Part shown: positions 32,448 through 39,229 of the stretch, piece by piece | How the letters are laid out: each line of letters starts with the position of its first letter | Numbering within the stretch: the first letter of the stretch is position 1 | Assembly: GCA_038253945.1 (NCBI GenBank) | Contig: JBBSGR010000010.1 | Coordinates: forward strand, 31,528-95,527 | Direction of reading: 5' to 3' | Source: JBBRYW01 sp038253945 | GTDB lineage: Bacteria; Actinomycetota; Thermoleophilia; Gaiellales; Gaiellaceae | DNA length: 64,000 bases | Translations under genes and position numbers: made by a program | Notes under the pieces: generated by a model | The model's input: the letters and a program-made list of their open reading frames with translations, nothing else | Told to the model about the DNA's origin: nothing | Database searches by the model: none

Positions 32448-34199
32448 ATGCGACGGGTTACTCTCCTGCTTGCGCTTCTCCTCGGCTGCCTGCTGGGCGC
32501 CGGGACCCTTGCGAGCCCGGCCGCCGCAGTCCTCGGCGACTGCACGCCCGACCCGTCCTGGCCTGCCGATCAGCCCGATCTCGCTGCGCGTGTCGTCACG
32601 CTCGTCAACGATTACCGCAAGGGGCTGGGGTTGAGCGAGCTCAAGATCTCGCCGGCGCTGACGGCCTCGGCGGTGTGGAAGGCGCGCCACATGGCGGAGT
32701 ACCGGTACCTCCAGCACTACGATCCGGCTCCTCCCGTCGCCCGTCCGACGACGGAGCGAGAGATCGCGTGCGGCTACTTCTGGTCGTTCGGCGAGAACAT
32801 CGCGTACGGATACTCGACGCCGGAGTCGGTCTTCTCGGCATGGCTGAGCTCGCCGGGGCACAAGGCCAACATCGAGAACCCGCCGTGGCGGGTCACGGGA
32901 GTCGGCGTCGCCACCGACGTGGGCGGCTCTGTCTACTGGGCGCAGGAGTTCGGCGACACGGAGGACTCGGGCACGGTGCCCCCGCCCGGCACGACGCCGC
33001 CACCGCCACCACCACCGCCGCCAGTAAGCCCGCCGCCACCACCACCGCCGCCAGTAAGCCCGCCGCCACCGCCCGTCGCGCCGCCACCACCGCCGGTAAG
33101 CCCGCCGCCGCCGCCCGTCGCGCCGCCGCCGCCCGTCGCGCCGCCGCCGCCGCCGCCGCCCACATATGCGTCCGGCTCGGACCTCTCGATCACGAAGGCC
33201 GACGCAGCTGATCCAGTCGGCTACGGCAGTGACATCGTCTACGCGATCACGGTCACGAACAACGGCCCAGAGGCTGCAAACGGCGTCTCGGTGTCGGATC
33301 CGCTCGGCTTGGCGACCACTCTCAGCTCTCTCCGGGCCAGTCAGGGCACGTGCACAACGGCAACGGGCATCCTCTGCACGCTGGGGTCGCTCATGCCGGG
33401 CGCGCGCGCCACGATCGATCTCACGGTGCATCCGAGTGCGGTCGGCGACGTCGTGAACGTCGCGTCGGTCGCCGGGTCGAGCGATCCCAATGGCGCCAAC
33501 AACTCGTCGACCGCCGTGACGACCGTCATGCCGGGTCTCGTGACATCTACGCCCCCGCCACCGCCCCCGCCTCCGCCCATCGCGCCACCGCCCGTAGCGC
33601 CGCCGCCGCCGTCCCCGCCGCCACCGCCCGTGGCCCCTCCGCCCCCACCGGCTCCGCCGCCGGTCGCACCCCCGCCTCCGCCGGTCGCTCCTCCGCCGCC
33701 CGTCGCGCCGCCGCCCCCGCCGACACCCCCGCCCCCGCCCGTCGCTGCTTCTGCCGATCTCGCGCTCACGGAGGTTGGTCAGTCCGCCCCGGTCAGCTAC
33801 GGCCGGGGGGAGGCGACCTTCACCCTCACGGTCGCGAACAAGGGTCCGGCAACGGCCGAGCAGGTCACGATCGTCGATCCGGTTGGCTTTGGCGGGGATC
33901 TGCTCTCGGCGGTTCCGAGCCAGGGCACGTGCAGCGTCACGCCCACGAGCGTGGGAGTGGAGTTGTCGTGCGCGCTGGGGTCGCTGCCGCCGTTTGCGGC
34001 CGCGATCATTACGCTCAAGGTCATCCCGACGGCCGTCGGCTACCTCACGAACTCCGCCTCGGTCAGCTCGTCGACCGTCGACCCAAACAGGGCCAACAAC
34101 TGGGCGAGGGCCGAGGTTCGGGTCGATCCGGCGACGCTCACGCCGGACGCTTGCGCCGACCCCTCCGCTTCGAGCACCGACCCGGGCGCCTCCTGCTGA
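32448..34199 (+). CDS. Secreted CAP (SCP-like) protein with two proline-rich linkers and two DUF11 domains
   Basis: A 583-residue secreted protein. The signal peptide is RRVTLLLALLLGCLLGAGTL. The CAP domain (about residues 45-175) carries VTLVNDYRKGLGLSELKI, HYDPAPP, SFGENIAYGYST and SSPGHKANIENP, keeping the two histidines and the glutamate of the CAP cavity. Two PPPPV-type proline tracts follow, at 32980-33168 and 33549-33747. Each precedes a DUF11 (CshA/adhesin-like beta-sandwich) domain: YAITVTNNGPEAANGVSVSD and FTLTVANKGPATAEQVTIVD. The proline linkers probably span the cell wall. It ends in two cysteines (DACAD, GASC) and has no LPXTG motif. Confidence 0.88.
   Translation: MRRVTLLLALLLGCLLGAGTLASPAAAVLGDCTPDPSWPADQPDLAARVVTLVNDYRKGLGLSELKISPALTASAVWKARHMAEYRYLQHYDPAPPVARPTTEREIACGYFWSFGENIAYGYSTPESVFSAWLSSPGHKANIENPPWRVTGVGVATDVGGSVYWAQEFGDTEDSGTVPPPGTTPPPPPPPPPVSPPPPPPPPVSPPPPPVAPPPPPVSPPPPPVAPPPPVAPPPPPPPTYASGSDLSITKADAADPVGYGSDIVYAITVTNNGPEAANGVSVSDPLGLATTLSSLRASQGTCTTATGILCTLGSLMPGARATIDLTVHPSAVGDVVNVASVAGSSDPNGANNSSTAVTTVMPGLVTSTPPPPPPPPPIAPPPVAPPPPSPPPPPVAPPPPPAPPPVAPPPPPVAPPPPVAPPPPPTPPPPPVAASADLALTEVGQSAPVSYGRGEATFTLTVANKGPATAEQVTIVDPVGFGGDLLSAVPSQGTCSVTPTSVGVELSCALGSLPPFAAAIITLKVIPTAVGYLTNSASVSSSTVDPNRANNWARAEVRVDPATLTPDACADPSASSTDPGASC
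32980..33168 (+). repeat. Proline-rich repeat region 1 (CCGCC/PPPPVAP type)
   Basis: Coding microrepeat of CCGCC/CCACC units encoding runs of four to nine prolines punctuated by V-S or V-A. Near-identical 30-bp blocks recur, as in the doubled CCGCCAGTAAGCCCGCC stretch at 33018-33066. Such tracts expand and contract easily and cause assembly errors. They form the rigid linker between the CAP and first DUF11 domains. Confidence 0.85.
33549..33747 (+). repeat. Proline-rich repeat region 2
   Basis: Second run of CCGCC-type codons encoding PPPP and VAPPP units between the two DUF11 domains. It resembles region 1 closely enough to suggest duplication of a linker-plus-DUF11 module of roughly 560 bp within the gene. 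Confidence 0.85.
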
Positions 34200-34248
34200 C
34201 GACCTCCATGTCGCTTCGGCGGCCTGGCGACCGTGCTAGCTTCCGGGC

Positions 34249-34788
34249 GTGCTGCTCCTGGCGCTCTCGGCCGGACACAAGATCGGGTTGGCGGCGGTCG
34301 GCGTCGCATTCATCCTCTTCGCCCTGGCCTCGGCGTTTTTGTTCCCGCGCCTCCAGCCTGATTTTCCGGGCCGGCGGGGCCTGCGCCTCTTCATCCTTGT
34401 CACGCTCGCGCTCTTCGTGAGCATGATGGCCGCGGTCACCGTGTTCGGAAAGGAGTCGGAGGAGAAGGGGGCAACGAGCGAGGCGAGCGGCACGGCGCCC
34501 GCGGGCGGGGGACGGACCGTGCAGGTCTCCGCCAAGGACTTCAAGTTCGAGCTGCCTAGCACGAGCCTGAAGGCGGGCAGCTATACGTTCAGCCTCAAGA
34601 ACGAGGGGCCGTCACAGCACAACCTCGTCGTGAAGGGGCCGGGCGTGAAGGGGGCCTCGACGCCGACGATCGCACCCGGAAAGAGCGCGTCGCTCAAGGT
34701 CAGCCTCTCCGCCGGAAGCTATGAGCTCTACTGCTCCGTACCCGGGCACAAGCAGCTCGGGATGGACGTCAAGCTCAAGGTCTCCTGA
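34249..34788 (+). CDS. Membrane-anchored cupredoxin (plastocyanin-like) protein
   Basis: A 179-residue protein from a GTG. Two N-terminal membrane helices (IGLAAVGVAFILFALASAFL and LRLFILVTLALFVSMMAAVT) are followed by a Ser/Ala/Gly linker. The C-terminal cupredoxin domain (about 85-179) carries VSAKDFKFELPSTSLKAGSY, QHNLVVKG and YCSVPGHKQLGMDVKLKV. The His, Cys, His and Met ligands of a type-1 copper site are all in place. It would sit outside the membrane as an electron carrier or copper-binding protein. The gene lies 49 bp after the CAP gene but the relation is unclear. No oxidase gene is adjacent. Confidence 0.86.
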   Translation: MLLLALSAGHKIGLAAVGVAFILFALASAFLFPRLQPDFPGRRGLRLFILVTLALFVSMMAAVTVFGKESEEKGATSEASGTAPAGGGRTVQVSAKDFKFELPSTSLKAGSYTFSLKNEGPSQHNLVVKGPGVKGASTPTIAPGKSASLKVSLSAGSYELYCSVPGHKQLGMDVKLKVS

Positions 34789-34837
34789 GCGGCTGCGCGA
34801 CCCAGTCAGCCGAAGGGCGGTATCCTCGCCGGCGACC

Positions 34838-34854
34838 CGGGACGGCTCGTCCCG
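34838..34854. terminator. Small hairpin between cupredoxin gene and tRNA-Ser
   Basis: CGGGACG (34838-34844), GCT loop and CGTCCCG (34848-34854) form a perfect 7-bp stem 50 bp after the cupredoxin stop and 10 bp before tRNA-Ser. There is no T tract. It could end the cupredoxin transcript, but its closeness to the tRNA makes this uncertain. Confidence 0.3.
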
Positions 34855-34864
34855 TCGCGCGCGC

Positions 34865-34954
34865 GGAGAGGTGTCCGAGTTGGCCTAAGGAGCGCGACTG
34901 GAAATCGCGTACCTGCCGAAAGGTGGGTCGCGGGTTCGAATCCCGCCCTCTCCG
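34865..34954 (+). tRNA. tRNA-Ser (anticodon GGA)
   Basis: The acceptor stem GGAGAGG pairs with CCTCTCC, with discriminator G. A long variable arm (ACCTGCCGAAAGGTGGG region) marks a class II tRNA. The anticodon stem encloses CTGGAAA (anticodon GGA, serine), and the T-arm is CGCGGGTTCGAATCCCG. Total 90 nt, CCA not encoded. A tRNA-Ser near SRP RNA and dnaX is a known arrangement in Gram-positive genomes, though here 4.6 kb separates them. Confidence 0.97.
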
Positions 34955-35007
34955 CCTGTCCGCCCGAGGGCTGCCGGTGTCGGCAGCCCTCGGCCCTTAA
35001 CGAGCCG

Positions 35008-35490
35008 ATGACGCGCGCGGAGCCGCCGCTGGGCCTCTCCTTCCGGCCGGTGGCGGAGGATGACGCGCGGCAGATCCTCGAGTGGCGCTACGCCGGTGAG
35101 TACGACCTCTACGACCTGAGGGCGGACAGCGCCGCGAGCTTGCTCGAGCCCGCCTACAACTACTACTCCGCCCTCGGCGGGGACGGGGAGCTGATCGGCT
35201 ACTGCTGCTTCGGCGAGGACGCTCGCGTCCCCGGGCTGCCCGAGGAGGAAGGAGTTCTCGACGTCGGCGGTGGGCTGCGCCCGGACCTGACCGGCATCGG
35301 GCTCGGCGGCGGATTCCTGCGCGCGAGCTGCGAGCTCGGGCGTGAGCTGTTCGAGCCCGGCGCCTTCCGCGTGGTAATCGCCGCGTTCAACCAGCGCGCG
35401 CAGCGGGTAGCTGCCGCGCTCGGGTTCGAGTCGGCCGGATTTCACTCGACCGGTGAGCGCGATTACGTCGTTCTCACCCGGAAGGCGTGA
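35008..35490 (+). CDS. GNAT-family N-acetyltransferase (RimJ/RimI-like)
   Basis: A 160-residue acetyltransferase. The N-terminal strand and helix (LSFRPVAEDDARQILEWRY) are typical of the RimJ-type subgroup. The acetyl-CoA-binding motif A is VGGGLRPDLTGIGLGGGFL, in which the Q/R-x-x-G-x-G loop appears as LTGIGLG. VVIAAFNQRAQRVAAALGFESAGF gives the conserved N-x-R-A...GF ending. The substrate is unknown: small-molecule amines and ribosomal proteins are both possible. It starts 53 bp after tRNA-Ser and overlaps the convergent esterase by 17 bp. Confidence 0.88.
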   Translation: MTRAEPPLGLSFRPVAEDDARQILEWRYAGEYDLYDLRADSAASLLEPAYNYYSALGGDGELIGYCCFGEDARVPGLPEEEGVLDVGGGLRPDLTGIGLGGGFLRASCELGRELFEPGAFRVVIAAFNQRAQRVAAALGFESAGFHSTGERDYVVLTRKA

Positions 35491-36151
35491 CGCCGCTCGG
35501 CGAGCTCGCGAGCGCGTCCTGCAGCCACGGCCGCAACTCGATCAGGAACTGCGGGTCGAGCGTGTGCGGCAGGGCCGACTCCCGATAGAAGACGGATGCT
35601 CCGGCGGCCTCGAGCACGCCGCGGGCGCGCCGTCCCCACTCGGCTCCGATCACCGGGTCGTACGAGCCATGCCCAATCGCGATCGGCGGCAGCGGCTCAG
35701 CCAGATCGAGCTGGAATCCTTCCACGGCCGGGATGAAGCCGCTGAAGGCGAGGACCGCGGCAGGCTTCGGCCGTCCCCGTCCGAGCGCCAGCGCGTACGT
35801 CATGACCGCTCCCTGCGAGAAGCCGCCGATGACCGTCCGGTCGGCCTCGATGCCGGTCTCGGCCCAGAAGGCATCGAGCCAGTCGGCCAGCCGCGCGTAG
35901 GTGGAGCCAAAGCTCGCAGGGTCCGGGTGCCCGAGCTCGCCCAGCTCGTACCAGTGAGCGCCTCCGGGCGGTAGGTGGAGCGGACCCCTCGGCGTCACGC
36001 CGAGCAGCCGCCGGTCGGGGTCGAGCAGGTCGAGCAGCGGAAACAGGTCGTTCTCGTCGGCGCCTCGCCCGTGCAGCAGCACGAGGAGTCCGTCGGGCCG
36101 GCCGTCGGCTTCTCGACGGCGAAAGGCGAGCCCGTCGGTTCCCGGCCGCAT
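35474..36151 (-). CDS. Carboxylesterase/phospholipase-type alpha/beta hydrolase
   Basis: A 225-residue Abhydrolase_2 protein resembling bacterial carboxylesterase/acyl-protein thioesterase. It has LLVLLHGRGADENDLFPLL (oxyanion), nucleophile elbow IGGFSQGAVMTYAL (Ser near residue 115), Asp in GHGSYDPVIGAEW and His in SALPHTLDPQF, so the triad is complete. It is cytoplasmic, with no signal peptide. The ATG overlaps the marR-like stop by 1 bp, so regulator and hydrolase are co-transcribed; the regulator might control this hydrolase as well as the divergent exporter. Confidence 0.9.
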   Translation of the reverse strand: MRPGTDGLAFRRREADGRPDGLLVLLHGRGADENDLFPLLDLLDPDRRLLGVTPRGPLHLPPGGAHWYELGELGHPDPASFGSTYARLADWLDAFWAETGIEADRTVIGGFSQGAVMTYALALGRGRPKPAAVLAFSGFIPAVEGFQLDLAEPLPPIAIGHGSYDPVIGAEWGRRARGVLEAAGASVFYRESALPHTLDPQFLIELRPWLQDALASSPSGVTPSG

Positions 36152-36621
36152 TAGCGGCGACGGCTCTCGCCGGCCGCCTTCGCCTCGAGCGCGCGGCGGA
36201 GAATGTCGCGCAGCTCGCGCTGATCCGCGCGGGAGAGCCCGGCGATCTCAGGGGGCGCCTCGTGCAGGCGGGCGAGCAACGTCCCGCGGATGTCGGCGCC
36301 CTTCTCCGTAACGGCGAGCATCTTCACGCGGCGGTCGTGGTCGGCTCCGCGCCGCTCGATCAGGCCCCGAGCCTCCAGCCGGTCGACGATCCCGGTCACG
36401 TTCGAGGCGTCGCACCCGAGGGCCTCCGCAAGAGCGCTCATCGGCAGCGGCGTACCGGGCTGGAGCTGCTTGAGAGCGAATGCCTGCATGGGGGCGAGCT
36501 CGAGGTCGCCTGCGATCGCTGCGTAGCGCGACCGCTGCACCCGCAGCAGGTCGGAAAGCAGGGTCCACGCCTCGGCGCCGGGGTTGCGCGCCGTGCGGCG
36601 CGGGGCAGAAGGCGCGGTCAC
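36151..36621 (-). CDS. MarR-family transcriptional regulator
   Basis: A winged helix-turn-helix repressor: SALAEALGCDASNVTGIVDR is the recognition helix region and GLIERRGADHDRRVKMLAVT is the wing with the conserved D-x-R-x-K pattern. From GTG 36621 the protein has 156 residues, the normal size. An ATG at 36657 would add 12 residues and extend into the divergent promoter. It is divergent from the ABC exporter operon, and an inverted repeat overlapping the exporter start codon (36667-36688) is a likely binding site. MarR proteins usually respond to small phenolic or lipophilic compounds. Confidence 0.88.
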   Translation of the reverse strand: MTAPSAPRRTARNPGAEAWTLLSDLLRVQRSRYAAIAGDLELAPMQAFALKQLQPGTPLPMSALAEALGCDASNVTGIVDRLEARGLIERRGADHDRRVKMLAVTEKGADIRGTLLARLHEAPPEIAGLSRADQRELRDILRRALEAKAAGESRRR

Positions 36622-36666
36622 GGCTCTCAGCTTACTCGACCTGATCGAAGGTGACAAACCTCAAGC

Positions 36667-36688
36667 TTCTTCGGGTAGCATCGAAGAA
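36667..36688. promoter_or_regulatory. Inverted repeat, candidate MarR operator over the exporter start
   Basis: TTCTTCG (36667-36673) and CGAAGAA (36682-36688) are perfect inverted repeats with an 8-bp spacer. The right arm ends on the A of the exporter ATG. Further CGAAG/CTTCG copies occur nearby (ATCGAAG at about 36644). Binding here would block exporter expression and possibly the regulator itself. Confidence 0.45.
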
Positions 36689-37674
36689 TGGCCGATCAAC
36701 ACGGCATTCAGGTCGAAGGCCTCGTGCGAGAGTACAAGAAGGGCCCTCGCGCGGTCGACGGGATCGACCTCCAGGTCTCGCCCGGTGAGATCTACGGCTT
36801 CCTCGGCCCGAACGGCGCCGGGAAGTCCACGACGGTTCACGTGCTCACGACGCTGCTGCCGCCCACCTCCGGGACGGCGCGCGTGGCCGGCTTCGACGTC
36901 GTCCACCAGGGCGCGCGGGTACGCGCCTCGATCGGTGCGGCGCTGCAGGAGGCGGCGCTCGATCCCATGCTGACCGGCAGGGAGCACCTGCGGCTGCAGA
37001 TGGCGCTTCAGGGCGTGCCGCGTGGTGAGCGCGCGGGGCGCGGCGAGGCCCTGCTCGAGCGCGTCGGGCTGAGCGACGCCGCAGACCGCAAGGTCAAGGG
37101 CTACTCGGGTGGGATGAAACGCCGTCTCGACCTGGCTCTGGCCCTCGTGCACGAGCCGAGCATCCTGTTTCTCGACGAGCCGACCACAGGGCTCGACCCG
37201 CAGAGCCGGAGTGCTCTCTGGGAGGAGGTGGGCCGTCTGGCGAACGAGGAGGGGGTCACCGTCTTCCTCACGACGCAGTACCTCGAGGAGGCCGACGTCC
37301 TGGCGGATCGCGTGGGCATCATCGACCGCGGCCACATCGTCGCCGAAGGCACCCCCGCGTCGCTGAAGGCGGAGATCGCGCGGCCGAGCGTCGAGGCGAT
37401 TCCCGAGAACCCGGACGAGCGTGGACGTCTCGTGGAGGTGCTCGAGAGTTTCGGCGAGCGGACGGGCGCGTCGCCCAAGGGGGTAGCCGTTCGGCTGGCC
37501 TCGGAGCACATCAATCTGGCTGACGTCGTCCGCGGGATCGACTCCGCCGGAATCGAGCTCGAGCACATCCAGTTGCACGCACCGACGCTCGACGACGTCT
37601 TCCTGGCGAAGACCGGCCGCTCGCTCGAGGGCGCCGACAGCGAGGCCGAAGAGCCCGAGCCGGTCTCCCGGTGA
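36688..37674 (+). CDS. ABC-2 exporter ATP-binding protein (DrrA-like)
   Basis: A 328-residue ATPase. It has Walker A FLGPNGAGKSTTVHVLTTLL, Q-loop GAALQEAALDP, signature GYSGGMKRRLDLALALVH, Walker B ILFLDEPTTGLDPQSR and switch His-position LTTQYLEEADVLADR. In the last, Gln stands where His is usual, as is common in the DrrA/daunorubicin-resistance group. The C-terminal extension after about 220 is typical of DrrA. It drives two ABC-2 permeases encoded directly downstream (stop and start overlap). The likely role is export of a lipophilic compound under MarR control. Confidence 0.92.
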   Translation: MADQHGIQVEGLVREYKKGPRAVDGIDLQVSPGEIYGFLGPNGAGKSTTVHVLTTLLPPTSGTARVAGFDVVHQGARVRASIGAALQEAALDPMLTGREHLRLQMALQGVPRGERAGRGEALLERVGLSDAADRKVKGYSGGMKRRLDLALALVHEPSILFLDEPTTGLDPQSRSALWEEVGRLANEEGVTVFLTTQYLEEADVLADRVGIIDRGHIVAEGTPASLKAEIARPSVEAIPENPDERGRLVEVLESFGERTGASPKGVAVRLASEHINLADVVRGIDSAGIELEHIQLHAPTLDDVFLAKTGRSLEGADSEAEEPEPVSR

Positions 37675-38447
37675 TGCTCCTCGCGTCACAGGTCGCGCAG
37701 ATCGCGCGACGGTCCGTCGTGCGCACGATGCGGCAGCCGGGAGTCGTGATTCCTCCGCTCACCTTCCCGCTGATGCTGATGGCGGTGAACTCGAACGGCC
37801 TCAAGGCCGCGACGCACCTGCCCGGCTTTCCGACGAACTCCTTTCTGGACTTCTTTCTGCCGTTCAGCTTCGTGCAGGGCGCACTCTTCGCCGCCGCAAC
37901 GGCCGGGACGGATCTTGCGCGCGACATCGACACCGGCTTCCTCAACCGGCTCGCGCTGACTCCGATGCGCGGCATCGCGCTCCTCCTCGGTCAGCTTGGC
38001 GGCGCCGTCTCGCTGGGCGTGCTGCAGGCATTCGTCTACCTCGCCGTCGGCCTCACCTTCGGTGTCCATTTCGTTACAGGCGTCGGCGGCATCTGCCTCT
38101 TGCTCCTGCTCGCGATCATCATCGCGTTCGGGTGGGCCTCAGTCGGGCTCTTCCTCGGTCTTCGCACCGGCTCGGGCGAGAAGGTGCAGTCGCAACTACC
38201 ACTGCTCTTCTTCCTGCTCTTCATCTCGTCGACGAACCTGCCCCGCAACCTGATCGAGGTCAGTTGGTTTCGTGACCTCGCGACTTTGAACCCGGTCTCG
38301 TACATGATCGAAGGGCTCCGAACACTCATCATCACGGGCTGGGACGCCGAGGCTCTGCTGCTCGGCTTCGGGTTCTCGATCGCGATCGCGGTCGCGGCGC
38401 TCGTGGGCGCCGCCCTTGCGCTTCCGGGGAGGATGGCGCGCACGTGA
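37674..38447 (+). CDS. ABC-2 type exporter permease 1
   Basis: A 257-residue integral membrane protein with about six helices (for example FLPFSFVQGALFAAATAG, GICLLLLLAIIIAFGWASVG and LLFFLLFISSTNLPRNLI). The ABC2 signature region is RDIDTGFLNRLALTPMR...LLGQL. The ATG at 37674 overlaps the ATPase stop (TGATG); a GTG 3 bp upstream is equally possible. The last part, LATLNPVSYMIEGLRTLI, is typical of DrrB-type permeases. It pairs with permease 2 to form a heterodimeric channel. Confidence 0.9.
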   Translation: MLLASQVAQIARRSVVRTMRQPGVVIPPLTFPLMLMAVNSNGLKAATHLPGFPTNSFLDFFLPFSFVQGALFAAATAGTDLARDIDTGFLNRLALTPMRGIALLLGQLGGAVSLGVLQAFVYLAVGLTFGVHFVTGVGGICLLLLLAIIIAFGWASVGLFLGLRTGSGEKVQSQLPLLFFLLFISSTNLPRNLIEVSWFRDLATLNPVSYMIEGLRTLIITGWDAEALLLGFGFSIAIAVAALVGAALALPGRMART

Positions 38448-39223
38448 ACCACTCGACGGTGCGCTCGGTCGCCCTCGGCATCGCGCGGCGGCAGACCTGG
38501 ACCCTGCTGAAGAACCCGGCGCTCTTCTTCCCGCCGATGCTCTTCCCGCTGATGAACTTCCTTGCCTTCGCGGGCGGCCTCTCGCGGCTCCGGCACGTGC
38601 CGGGGTTCGACTTCAAGGGTGGCTACACGGCGTTCCAGTTCGTCTTCGTCTTGCTCCAGTCGGCGGCATTCGGCGGCGTCTTCACCGGCTTCAACATCGC
38701 GCGCGACTTCGAGTACGGCTTCGCGCGCCGTCTTCTGATCGGCGCTCCCCGCAGGAGCGGGATCATCGTCGGCTACGCGCTCGGCGCCCTCTTTCGCTGG
38801 AGCATGGTCGCCGCGATGCTGACGCTCGTCGCCGTTGTCGCTCACATGAAGGTCGGCGGGGGCGGCGTCGACCTCTTCGGGCTCTACGGCCTCGCGGTGA
38901 CCGTGAACGTCTGCGGAATCCTCTGGGCCTGCGGCGTCGCCATGCGGTTTCGGACCGTGCAGGCCGGGCCGCTCATGCAGACGCCCGTCTTCATGGTGCT
39001 CTTCCTCGCACCCGTGTACGTCCCCATCGGACTCCTCACGGGCTGGATTCACGCGGTCGCGCGCGTCAATCCGATCACGCCGATCGTCGAGGCCGGCCGT
39101 AGCCTGCTCTCCGGCGATCCGGCTGACGTGGGCCGCGCCTTCGCGATCGCGGCCGGCCTGATCGTGTTCTTCGCCGTCTGGGCGGTCCGTGGTCTACGAA
39201 GTGCCGAGAAAGCCGCAGCGTAG
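38444..39223 (+). CDS. ABC-2 type exporter permease 2
   Basis: A 259-residue permease from a GTG overlapping the previous stop by 4 bp. It has the same helix layout as permease 1, with ALFFPPMLFPLMNFLAFAGG, FNIARDFEYGFARRLLIGAP, VYVPIGLLTGWIHAVARVNP and a final helix AFAIAAGLIVFFAVWAVRGL. Two different permeases with one ATPase suggest a heterodimer. It converges on the wall-hydrolase gene with 6 bp between stops and no visible terminator. Confidence 0.9.
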   Translation: MNHSTVRSVALGIARRQTWTLLKNPALFFPPMLFPLMNFLAFAGGLSRLRHVPGFDFKGGYTAFQFVFVLLQSAAFGGVFTGFNIARDFEYGFARRLLIGAPRRSGIIVGYALGALFRWSMVAAMLTLVAVVAHMKVGGGGVDLFGLYGLAVTVNVCGILWACGVAMRFRTVQAGPLMQTPVFMVLFLAPVYVPIGLLTGWIHAVARVNPITPIVEAGRSLLSGDPADVGRAFAIAAGLIVFFAVWAVRGLRSAEKAAA

Positions 39224-39229
39224 AGAAGG

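Noticed and set aside
32893..33193. Glycine-rich antisense frames opposite the proline tracts, resembling PE-PGRS or structural proteins
   Set aside because: They are the mirror of the CCGCC proline codons; the sense frame has a signal peptide and CAP and DUF11 domains.
32980..33747. Regular short repeats, considered as CRISPR or tandem-repeat array
   Set aside because: Units are 5-30 bp coding microrepeats without unique spacers, and no cas genes are present.
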